A stretch of DNA of 64,000 nucleotides, from positions 744,001 through 808,000 of the forward strand of contig OY253685.1 in assembly GCA_958009085.1 (NCBI GenBank). Direction: 5' to 3'. The notes under the pieces were generated by a model. That model did no database searches. It saw nothing but the letters and a program-made list of their open reading frames with translations, and was not told the origin of the DNA. Below, in pieces: positions 36,301-46,012 of the stretch; within the stretch, counting starts at the first letter, position 1; the number at the start of each line of letters is the position of its first letter. The position numbers and the translations under genes are program-made. This stretch comes from Protoeuglena noctilucae. Taxonomy: Eukaryota > Chlorophyta > Pedinophyceae > Marsupiomonadales > Marsupiomonadaceae.

Positions 36301-39300
36301 CACCGCCTCGGAAAAGGCTTGCGCGAGCGCCCTGGCCCCCGGGAGCCCCCCTGGCCACCCCCGCTGTCTCCACACCACCCTGCCACGCCGCGCCCGCGCT
36401 CCCCGCCGCCCTGGCCCCGCGGGGGTCCGAGGCAGCGAAGGCAGAGGACCTCCCCGAGGACATCTTGACGCTCGCGTCCCTACTGGGCTGCCGAGAGTGC
36501 CGTATCGATGCGCCCGGTCCCGGCGTGGCGGCCAGGGAGGGGACTTGCGGCGTGGCGAGGGCCTCTGCGGCCAGGTCTGACACGAGGGCGCCCATTCCGA
36601 CGGACGACACGCTGCGGCGCGCCACGAGGTCTCCGCGGCGGGAGTTGCCGGCGGAGGGAGACCGCGAGGGGTACCGCATGCCCAGACGCATCGCCTGCAC
36701 TACAGCGTCGTAGCTGCCGGGGCCGCCCTGCTGGAGCGTCCTGAGAGACCGCGAGGCGTCGCGCGTGAGCATCGACACGCCGCCGTCCGCCTCGTGCATG
36801 CTGCTGGACAGGCTGGCGCGGGATGCCGTCACGTCCGTCCGGTCCCCCGCCCCCACGCCCTCCGCTGCCGTCCCATCCCGGGCCGCCTGAGTCGCGGCGC
36901 GCACCACGGCGAGGAATTTGCTTCCCTGCGACCGCTGGCTGTTCGTGCGGGCCAGCGCCAGGCCTGGGAAGGCGCTCGTCGACCGCGCCAGGAAGGGCAT
37001 AGGGGCGCGGGTCGTGGTGTTGTTCCACGTGGGCAGGTCCCTGCCGTCCACGTCCGGGCCCTGGGAGCCGGGGGCAGCGACGCCGTCCAGCATGTTCTGC
37101 GGAGGTGGTTGCGATTGGGATGGGTGTGCGTGGGCATCCTGGTGCAGGTGTGTTGGTGCATGTTGTTGGAGCAGTCACCACGTGGGGGGCGTTCATCGCA
37201 GCATTTCAGGCAATCGTCGTGCAGTTTCCTCACCTGCGCCATCTGCCGCATGAGCAGTCCCTGCCAGCGGTTGGGCAGCTCCGAGTCCTGGCGTTTCATG
37301 GCATCCTCGACCCGAGTCAGGACCGACTGGGGGATGCGGCGGCTGGCGGAGAGACCCCGCAGCTCCGTCATCATGTTGCGCAGAGCAGTGTCGCGGACTT
37401 GCAGCAGCATCTCCGCCATGCGGGCCTGCGGGAAGACGCAAGCGGGGTTGCGGGTAAGACAAGTAGACACGTTGTGAGCCACTCTCAGCAGCTCTCACAG
37501 GTCCTATCGACAACAACAACTATCACAAGCCCACTCAATTAGCATCGCACTCATCCAACACTTTCCCACCCCCCTCCCACTCGCCTTCTTCTCCAGCCGA
37601 TCGATCGCCTCGACGTGCTCCTTCTTCATCCGCTCAATCTCCGCCCTCAGGCCCTCCAGTTCCTTCGTCAACGCCTCCTCGCTCTTGCCGGACATGCCCT
37701 TCCCCTCGGACTTGTAGTGCAGGCGCACGAGCGTGGCCCACAGCACGTCCGCCCCAAACGCCTCCAGGTCGGGGATCGTGCCGTCCCTCATGCCGTCATT
37801 CTCCAAAAACTGTTCCAAATTTTTCATCTTGAGCCGGAACTCCTCGGAGCCCATCATCTCGGCCAAGTTACGCTTGGGCTTGTTCTTGATGGCCGCAGCA
37901 CGGACGGCGTACTTGAGGGTGTTGAGTGACTCGTCGGTGTTGACGTCGGCGCATGACACGCAGGCGATGAAGAGCGTGCGGGAGGAGCCACCCAGGCTGT
38001 CCTGGAGCACGCGGGTCAGCTTCGAGTCCCTGTGGGGGAGCAGGAGGGGCAGGGGGATGTGGGAGCGACGGTCGTGGAGAGCGCGAGCGAGGTGTCTGCA
38101 AGTCGTGTGGACCGACAGGGAGCGCCAAGGCAGCGGTCAGGCCCGAGCATGTACAACAGAGCTTGCACAGCGTTGTAGCACTCGCCGGTAAGGCACATGG
38201 GACGCTTTCTTGGAGGAGAGGGCCTCGATGACGGCCCCGAGCACCAGCAGCCCCTTGTTGATGTTGATGCCCTCCTTGGCGCGCGCCCCAGTGGCGTTGG
38301 TGCGCTTGATGCGCTCGGATCCGGCCAGGTCGACCAAGTGCAGTTTGGACTCGGTGACGGTACCCTTGAGGACCAGGCGGACGATGACGGTGAAGATCGC
38401 GTGGGAGCGCGACGAGTGCACGTTCAGGTTCGTGCTCCCCACCGTCCGCGCGCGGAGACCGTTCTCGAACGCCGCCATCATGTCGGGCAACGAGTCCGCC
38501 TGCGGGCGCGGGGCTCGCAAAACGCCGCTCCAGGTGCTATGGTCAATCAGCGGCGTGTCCGCCAACCGGCAGCCAGCCGGCTGCGACGTGGGGCCCTTGC
38601 GGCCCAGTGCACGGCCGCTCCCCGCATCCTCGCCTTCGTCTCGAGCACTCCGTGCAGCACGACGCTCCCCTGCTCCTCGCGCATCGTGATGGGGGCCCTG
38701 GGCCGGGGCCCCTCCAGCGCCACCGCCAGCAGGTCCCGGAACTCCTCGTTGTAGATCTCCACGAAGGTGCAGGAGAGCGACAGGCTGTCGAACTTGTCCG
38801 GAATCGGCTCCGCCTTGCACCTGAACAGCTCCATGACCACGCGGGGCAGGATGCCCAGGTCCTGGGGCGGCACCTCCCCGATGACCTGGCCCGTGCCCAT
38901 CGTGTACGTCTTCCCGGACCCGGACTGCCCGTACGCCAGGATCGTCGCGTTGTAGCCCTCCAGCACCGCGTCCATCATCGGCCGAACACAGTCGTCGTAC
39001 AACGCGCTCTGCTTGGACGCCGGGCCGTACACGCCGCTGAAGCTGAACTTGCGCGTCGCGCTGCGCTGCGTGACCACGACCTGCGTGTTCCCCGTCGTCG
39101 TCACCGTCATCATCGACCCGCCCTGGGCGCAGTGGGATGGGCAGATGTGGCTCGGGGCGAGGACGTCGCAGCTGTGCCGCAAGCGCGCTCGGCAGCCGTG
39201 CGACGCGGCTGAGGAACGCCCGTGCACGCTCGGGAGGGACTCACCGCGATCTCGTACTGGATGAGCGGCCTCACGCGGCAGATGACCTGCACGCGCGTGC

Positions 39301-39523
39301 CATCGTCGTCGCCCTTGAGGGGGCTGGCCCCCGGGGAGCCCTTAAAGCTGTCGTCCAGGCCCATGCCAGGAGAAGACGCTTCCATCGACGTGTCGCCGTT
39401 GGCCGTCGCCGGGGTCCCTTCGCCCACAGACGCGCGCATGCTGCCCGAGGGGCCCGGGGACCACGCCTCGCGCGGGCCGGACCGCACCGCCTCCGGCGTG
39501 GATTGTCGCGTTCGCGATGTCAT
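30344..39523 (-). CDS. N-terminal kinesin motor protein with very long low-complexity tail
   Basis: Exons (5' to 3'): 39245-39523, 38634-39122, 38186-38499, 37585-38029, 37234-37425, 35389-37096, 32872-35286, 32455-32703, 32178-32330, 31815-32047, 30752-31716, 30344-30602. They give 2,566 residues. The motor domain (about 75-440) has [11 protein letters not shown], the P-loop GQSGSGKT at about 158-165, switch I NVHSSRSH at about 282-289, switch II DLAGSE at about 313-318 and [20 protein letters not shown] coiled-coil region follows ([38 protein letters not shown]). The remaining roughly 1,900 residues are Ala/Gly/Ser-rich with scattered helical islands, the longest around 32.4-32.9 kb ([20 protein letters not shown]). 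The motor resembles kinesin-4-like plus-end motors but the family is not certain. Three introns here have GC donors; the one between PYR and DSKLTR is fixed by invariant residues. The donor at 31815 is the weakest junction. Confidence 0.85.
31717..31814. repeat. Simple GTGAGG/GGGTGA repeat inside a kinesin intron
   Basis: The intron between the kinesin exons ending at 31815 and starting at 31716 is largely made of gagggtgagggtgagggcgaggg-like short repeats on the plus strand. On the transcribed strand this is a CCCTCA-rich, pyrimidine-rich tract leading to the acceptor. Confidence 0.65.
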
Positions 39524-40582
39524 CACGCCGCCCCGAGCATCCGCCGCCGAGCCGCGCGCGCCACGCGGACGGTGCCTCGCAATGCCTCACGTAGAAAAGG
39601 CTTCACGCGCGTCTCCAGTCCTCTGGTAGCCTAGCCCCGAAGCACGCGGTATGATAAACAACAAGAGATTCTCCTGCGGCGGGGACACAGGCGTTTTATG
39701 CTTGAGAGCGCAGCCAGGGGACTTCGCATGGTCGTTGCCCTGTCTCGCGCCTGAACACCGGAGTGCACGCGACGATGAGCTTATCGCAGAGACCAGGCGC
39801 GAAAGACCTGCCAGTGCGATGGCTGAGGACGCGCTCCGCGGCAAAGGGAGGGGCGCCCAGCTTGATGTGGCAGAGCGGCAGGGAAGCAAGAAATACCGGC
39901 GCGTGCATGGGCTGAGGGCACGCGCGCATGTCCTTTCGTGTAAGACGACAAGCCCGCTGACCCCAGAACACCACCATCGCGCTCGACAAGCTCGCGCGAG
40001 GGACGTGTGCCCAGGGCTCCCCGCCAACCGTAGGGCTGCCAACAGGCTCGGCGTTAGCCCCCACATCAAAATCTGTCAAATCATTCTGTTGTTGCGGCCA
40101 CGCTCACCAGCCACTGCATGCAACTAGATGTCCGGGCCGCTTTTGCGCCTAAGGTGGAGTTCTACGCCCCTAACATGAACCTAATCCGCATACAAACAGC
40201 TCTCAGTTCCGCATGCTCTCTGTCGGCGGGGCAGGGCTCAGTTCTTTTCGGCCTTAGGGCGCCAGCCCGCGTCAGGCTGTCTTCTTTAGTGCCTGGTATC
40301 ATCAGGCGGCCCCAAAGCGCTGCTTGCGCACAAGAAGCGCGAGAAGTGGTTTCGACGCGGCCTTCACCTGCCATCGTCGCTTCCACTCATCCTGTGCGCT
40401 TAGAGTGCTTACAGTGCTGGGCCTCCCCGCCCAGGCGTTGCTCGACCATCGCGAACGTCTCATTCCTTACCAGAGGCACCTGTTGAGCCACTGAATTACG
40501 CCATCGCGTGACTACATTCGCCCTCAGGGCCACGCATCATTTCGAGACCACGCCCTCGTGCGCCTGCCGTGATACCGGCGCG
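39524..40582. other. 1.06-kb divergent intergenic region between kinesin and ABCB7-like gene
   Basis: The genes on either side are transcribed outward, so both promoters must lie here. No frame shows a known domain. Short AT-richer patches at about 39640-39690 and 40070-40200 contrast with the GC-rich coding flanks. No RNA gene was found. Confidence 0.4.
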
Positions 40583-43500
40583 ATGAAGCGCGGCGCAGTC
40601 AAGAACATGGTGTTGTGGTGTGCGAGAGTGACTCGAGATGCGTCAGAGTCGCTGCCGGCGTCGGCTCAAGCCCGGCACACGTCGCACCAGTTCGCGAGCT
40701 CAACGGGCGAGGCAGATGCGTGGAGAGGGGGGTCCTCAGCTGCCCTCCTATCGCGCTCGCTCCGATGCGATCCTTACTTTCGCATCAGGACCGCTGCGCA
40801 CGTGCGCCGTCAGTGGTGCGCTGCGGCAGTCGGCGTCCGGTCCTTTTCCAGCACCGGGCCAGCCCAGCCCCAGCAGGGATCGAACTCGGATGCGAAGAAG
40901 GGAACCCGGCCCGCGGAGTCCGTCGCGGCTGACCCCAGCGCCCTGTGGACCTCCCCCGTCGACGCGGTGGGGGAGCGTGAGATCGTGGCCACGCTGGGGC
41001 GCTACCTGTGGCCCCACGAGGACGTCACGGGCACCAAGCCGCGAGTCGTTGGGGCCCTGGGACTCCTCGTCGGGTCCAAGGTGAGAAGGTGGCAGCTGGC
41101 AGCTGCGTGACCCACACTCACAACCGTCGCAGCGGTGGCATCCTTGACTCTCCCTCAAGCGTGCGGGCGGTGCCTTTTTCGCAGTTGGTGGGCGTCGCGG
41201 TCCCGTTCCTCTTCAAGTGGGCCGTCGACTGCCTGACTGGGGTGGGCATGGCCGATGCCCCCGCCATGGTCATCGGCCTCACGCCAGTCGGACTCATGGT
41301 CGGCTACGGGCTGGCCAGGGCCGCACAGGTGACCGCAGCGCCCACGTTTGTACCGCTGGGCATTCACAGCACCTCCACCTAAGCTGTCAGAGGGCCGATG
41401 TGCATGTCGCTTGCTGCCCTGGACGCATGACGCCCCTTGTCCTCACACCCACCTGACCCGCTCGCCTATCCCTTCGCTCGCCGCAGAGCGCGCTCAACGA
41501 GGGCCGCAACGCCCTGTTCGCCGCCGTGACCCAGCGCATCATCCGCCGCGTGTCGACCGAGTCGTTCCAGCACCTCCACTCCCTTGACCTCTCCTTCCAC
41601 CTCAGCCGCCGCACGGGGATGCTATCCAAGGCCGTCGACCGTGGCACCCGCGGAATCTCTTTCCTCCTCGGTGCCATGGTCTTCAACGTGGTCCCTACCG
41701 CCTTCGAGGTCTCTCTCGTCGCCACCATCCTCGCCATCAAGGTGCGGGGCTGTGTGGAGGAGTGGGGTGCTGACGTCATGGCGAACGTGGCGCATTTCTC
41801 TCGACTCTAGACACGGTTCTCTCACTCCCGGCGCATCACAGTGCGGACCGGCATTCGCTGCGCTGACTGCCGCGACCATCGGGGGGTATACCTGGTACAC
41901 GTTCGCGCTCACATCCTGGCGCACCAAGATCCGCCGGGAGATGAACCGATTCGACAACGAGGCGTCGGCTCGATCCGTGGACTCTCTGGTCAACTACGAG
42001 ACGGTCAAGTACTTTGGCAACGAGCGGCACGAGCTGAACAGGCGCGTGGGTCATGCGGGGCAGCGGGATGCGTACTTGCTTTGACAGACGGCCTGAGACG
42101 TGGTGGGAAGGGAATATGCTAGTAGGAGCAAGATGATTGATGATAGAACACAGCTCGTGGCTCTCTGCAGGTACGATGAGTCGTTGGCGGGGTACGAGCG
42201 GGGGGCGGTCAAGACGCAGCACTCGCTGGCCCTCCTCAACTTTGGCCAGCAGGCCATCTTCACGGCGGCTGTGACGGCCGCGATGGTCGGGGTCACGGGG
42301 GGCATCCAGGCCGGCGAGCTCACAGGCGAGGCACAGCGGCACGCGATGTTGCCACGTTACGTACTCCTCCCTTCAGGCCACTCTCTTACGGGCACGAGCA
42401 TGTGCAGCTCTCCAGCCAGCACTGTGGCCTTTCGCGCGATCTGCCGAGATGCATGCCCGTGAGCGTGTCACATGCTCTCACCTGGCCATCGACCCCCGCC
42501 GTGCTCTCAGTGGGTGACTTGGTCATGGTCAACACGCTGCTCCTGCAGCTGGCCATGCCGCTGCACTTCCTCGGCACCGTGTACCGGGAAACCAAGCAGA
42601 GCCTCACCGACATGGGCCACCTGTTTGCCATATTCAAACTCAAGCCCGCCGTGCAAGGTGCCACCACGCCTCTCTGCACTCCATGCGTCCCGATTCGGGA
42701 TCGCCGCCGGTCCTCTCGCAATACTGCTAGCATTTCACGCTGCAATACGCCATGCTTAGCTTCAAGAAGGCATGCCAGCGACGCTGGCCACGGGTCGCTT
42801 TTGTGCCGCAGACGCCGCTGACGCCGTCGACCTGATTCCCTCCCCCGGAGCCCACGGTTTGTCCCTCACGCTTTGCGACGTGCATTTCGGCTACCGTTCC
42901 GACCGCCCGACGCTCCAGGGTGTTGATATTCACGTTCCTGCTGGCACCAGCTGTGCTCTGGTGGGCACGAGCGGGAGTGGCAAATCCTCTGTGCTCCGCC
43001 TCCTCTTCCGCTTCTTCGATGCCGACCAGGGAGCCGTCCTGATCGACGGGCACGACGTCAGGTGACACCTGACCGCCCCGTGCATGCGCATCATGAGACG
43101 CATGCCGCACATCACGACTCATGTCTCTGCTGTCAGGAGAGACGGCCAGGTCTTGTAACTCAGTTCACATGCCGAGTGACTAACTGCGCGCCTCTGCGAC
43201 CCACATCACGCAGGGGACTCAAAGCCGAGTCCTTCCGCCGGCGTATGGCGGTCGTGCCGCAGGACATCGTCTTGTTCAATGACACCATCTTCTATAATAT
43301 CCACTACGGCAACATGGAGGCGACGGAAGAGGACGTCTACCGCGCCGCACGGTGAGAAGCCCGCTGTGCGTCCAACACCCACACTTGCCAACCCCCGACC
43401 TACCGACCCTCCCGTGTGCGCCGACCGCCCCCACCCATCCCCATCCCGTAATCCACTGTCTCTGCGGTCGCTTAGTGAGTGGGCCCATCACGTGCATGAC

Positions 43501-44237
43501 CGTTGGCCCTCTTCCCGCGTTCCCCAGGATGGCCGACATTCACGATCGGATCCTGTCAATGCCGGACGGCTACGCGACCGTCGTGGGCGAGAGGGGCCTC
43601 AAGCTGAGCGGGGGCGAGAAGCAGCGCGTGTCTCTCGCGCGTGCCTTCTTGAAGGACCCGGATGTGCTCCTGTGCGACGAAGCGACGTCGTCGCTCGACA
43701 CGCGGACCGAGCGGTGCATCATGGATCGCCTGCTGGACCGCCCCGGGGCCGCACAACGCACCACCGTGTTTGTCGCACATCGGCTGTCGACCGCGGCCAG
43801 GTGAGGGCGGGCAGGGCGCTCACCCTGTGCATCCCAGGTGTGTCACCATGGTACTCGTGCGCTCTGCAGCACTGGACACTCGCTTGTGCCTGGACGCTTT
43901 GTGCAAAATGACAATGCCAGCGCGTCACGCACCACATTGTCCATTCGTCCCCACACCTGGCTTCCCTCCCCGCAGATGCGACCAGATCATCGTGCTGGAG
44001 AACGGGCGTGTGGCTGAGTCAGGGTCGCACTTTGAGCTGTTGGCGCGAGGGGGGCGGTACGCGGAGTTGTGGGCTAAGCAAGCGCATGTGGATGATCTCG
44101 ACTCCTTGGAAGGCGGTGGTGGCAAGGCAGCGCAGGGGAGCGGTGGGGCAGGGGCCGGGAGCAATGGTGGAACAGGGGCGGGGACCAACGGGCATGGCGA
44201 GGGCGAGGGTGCGAGTTTGGGTGAGAGGATAGCCTAG
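40583..44237 (+). CDS. ABCB7: Mitochondrial ABC half-transporter of the ATM/ABCB7 family
   Basis: Exons 40583-41080, 41185-41328, 41487-41741, 41842-42041, 42171-42325, 42511-42657, 42812-43061, 43214-43351, 43528-43800 and 43976-44237 give 773 residues. The first roughly 100 residues are Arg/Ser/Ala-rich with few acids, as in a mitochondrial presequence. The membrane domain carries family blocks [28 protein letters not shown] and [14 protein letters not shown]. The nucleotide-binding domain has Walker [10 protein letters not shown] (about 518), signature LSGGEKQ (about 621), Walker B VLLCDE (about 642) and the H-loop AHRLST (His about 680). ATM/ABCB7 exports a glutathione-linked sulphur species from the matrix that the cytosolic Fe-S assembly machinery needs. 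Introns after 42041 and 42325 have GC donors. The junctions are fixed by the family sequences HELN-RYDES and [11 protein letters not shown]. The C-terminus ends in a Gly-rich tail. Confidence 0.93.
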
Positions 44238-44543
44238 CGGTCATGGCTGCTGCGTGCTCCGAAGGGCGCGTCACTTGCGGGGGCATGTCTCGTGGCAGCT
44301 GTGGGTTGCTGTTTCAAGCGAGGGCTGTTAAATCATGTCTGTTAAAGGAAGTAGGCAAAGCAGAGGAGGCGGGACAGCGTGCAAGCGGTGCAAGCGGAGG
44401 CAGGCGTGGGTCCATGGTGGGTCGCGACAGGCACAAAACGCAGGCGGCGTGGCATCACCAAGGTGCGCGGGGAAAGGGCATGCCATCGCGAACGTGGTAG
44501 CAGGGAGGGAGGAACGAGTGGGGACGGCCATCCCGTGGCAGAC
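44238..44543. other. Convergent 3' region between ABCB7-like and Nudix genes
   Basis: The two genes end toward each other with 306 bp between stop codons. This stretch should hold both 3' UTRs. I see no third gene. Confidence 0.5.
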
Positions 44544-45523
44544 TCAGTCCGATAGGAATGCGGGCGTGAACAGGGACATGGCCAGGGCCATGCTGCAGAG
44601 GCGGGCGTCGACCTCGCAGTCCAGCTCCCGCTGCAGCGCGAGGAGCCTGTCGTAGAAACCCTGGCCGGCCGGGTTCGACCCGAGCGGGACCAAGTGCACG
44701 CGTATGAACTCCCCGTCGTCTAGATGCTGCTTCGGCGCGCAATTCCCGTCGGCGTCCCCGTCGATGTCGATTACGACCATCTGCATGTTGGCGTCGCTCA
44801 TTCCCGGGTCCGCGTAGAAGATCGGGCTCAGGTGGACCACGCGGCCGCTGCGGGAACGTCAGCACGCGGACGGTCGTGCAGGAGGAGCTTGCTGCCCATG
44901 CATGCGCGTGCGCGCGTGTCCCAACGCTCACCTGAAGCCCGTCTCCTCATGCAGCTCGCGCACCGCCGCGTCCTCCGCCTTCTCGGCCCCGTCCACAATG
45001 CCCGCGGGGAGCTCCAGGCAGACTTTCTCCAAGGGAGGGCGAAATTGCGAGACCAGCACCTGAGGAGAAGGACTTGGGTTCACTCGGGACCAGCGGTGGC
45101 TTGCCAGGACCCGCGACAGCGGCCGAGAGCGTGGAAATGGGCAAGCATGCAGGGCTGCCCCAGCGACCTGCCGCAGCCCCGCACCACGCAGTCCTCGTGG
45201 CCTTTCCGCCGAAGTCGTCCGAACACGGCGACGCCATCGACGTCCCCCCGTCGCGTGCTCCTCGAAGCGCATTCCCATTGCCGCTCCGTGCCCTTGGGGT
45301 CCACCCAGCGCAGTTTTTTCAGCTGCGATGGTGCGGTGCAAGTCATTGTCTGGCTTTTTTCGTGCTGCGCGGCAATGTGCCGGCGCAAACGCGCGTATCG
45401 GCGCTGTCCGGGCCCACGCATGCACGCATCCCGCGCCCTCGCCTGCAACCACCGGAACCCTGCGGGCGTGTGATCCTCCGTCGCCACGACTCGAGACTCC
45501 CCAGACTTCGGGGGCCCCTCCAT
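44544..45523 (-). CDS. NUDT5-like ADP-sugar pyrophosphatase (Nudix hydrolase)
   Basis: Exons 45443-45523, 45185-45322, 44932-45059 and 44544-44847 give 216 residues, the usual length for NUDT5. The N-terminus has KKLRWVDPKGTERQWECASR, which matches the substrate-binding region of ADP-ribose pyrophosphatases, followed by VLVSQFRPPLEKVCLELPAG. The Nudix box runs from Gly 93 to Phe 115: G-x5-E-x7-REL-x-EE-x-G-F with the REL and EE ligands for Mg2+ intact. The downstream PIFYADPGMSDANMQMVVID and LDDGEFIRVHLVPL segments also follow NUDT5. The enzyme splits ADP-ribose or related ADP-sugars to AMP and a sugar phosphate, clearing reactive free ADP-ribose. The first intron has a GC donor (CAG|GCGAGG at 45442). 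Its start is 489 bp from the divergent HypX-like gene. Confidence 0.88.
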
Positions 45524-46012
45524 CACGACCGGGGTCCTCGGAACGACCTGCAGCGCAAGCGAAGGGCTTCTCGAACCGGCTCCCCGAGACGCGGTATTTC
45601 CGTTTCCTGCAGAGCCTCGTTGGTATCCGACACGTGGAATGTCGCACCGGCGACGCTTCGCGCCATGAGAGCTTAGTTGCGTCAAGTCAGACCGACGAGT
45701 CACCGCTGGAACCCCGCCATGCGAGCCCCATATACTCCAAGTCTGCCAGTCATCGATCCATTTTCTTGCCCCACACCACACGCGTGCCTTCCCGGGCGCA
45801 CTCTCAGCGGCAGCAGGCTCGTTGCGAGTTGTTCGGCGCGCCTGAGGCTCCGTTGCCGCCACCCAGCGATCTATCACGATGCAGGTGATGGCTGCGAGCG
45901 CGGAGGAGCCCGCTTGTGGCTCCGGTGTCGCTCTCGAGAGCTTTGACCTACAAAGGTGGCTCTCTGCCCAGGCGGGGCACATCACCGCCCGCACCGTTTC
46001 GAGGAGCTAGAC
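45524..46012. promoter_or_regulatory. Putative bidirectional promoter region between NUDT5-like and HypX-like genes
   Basis: The two start codons face away from each other 489 bp apart, so both promoters and 5' UTRs should fit here. This is inferred from gene layout only. No specific element was identified by eye. If the HypX-like gene starts further upstream, part of this would be coding. Confidence 0.4.

Noticed and set aside
40855-40890. T-loop-like gatcgaactcgg string
   Set aside because: It falls within the presequence exon of the ABCB7-like gene and no cloverleaf can be formed around it.
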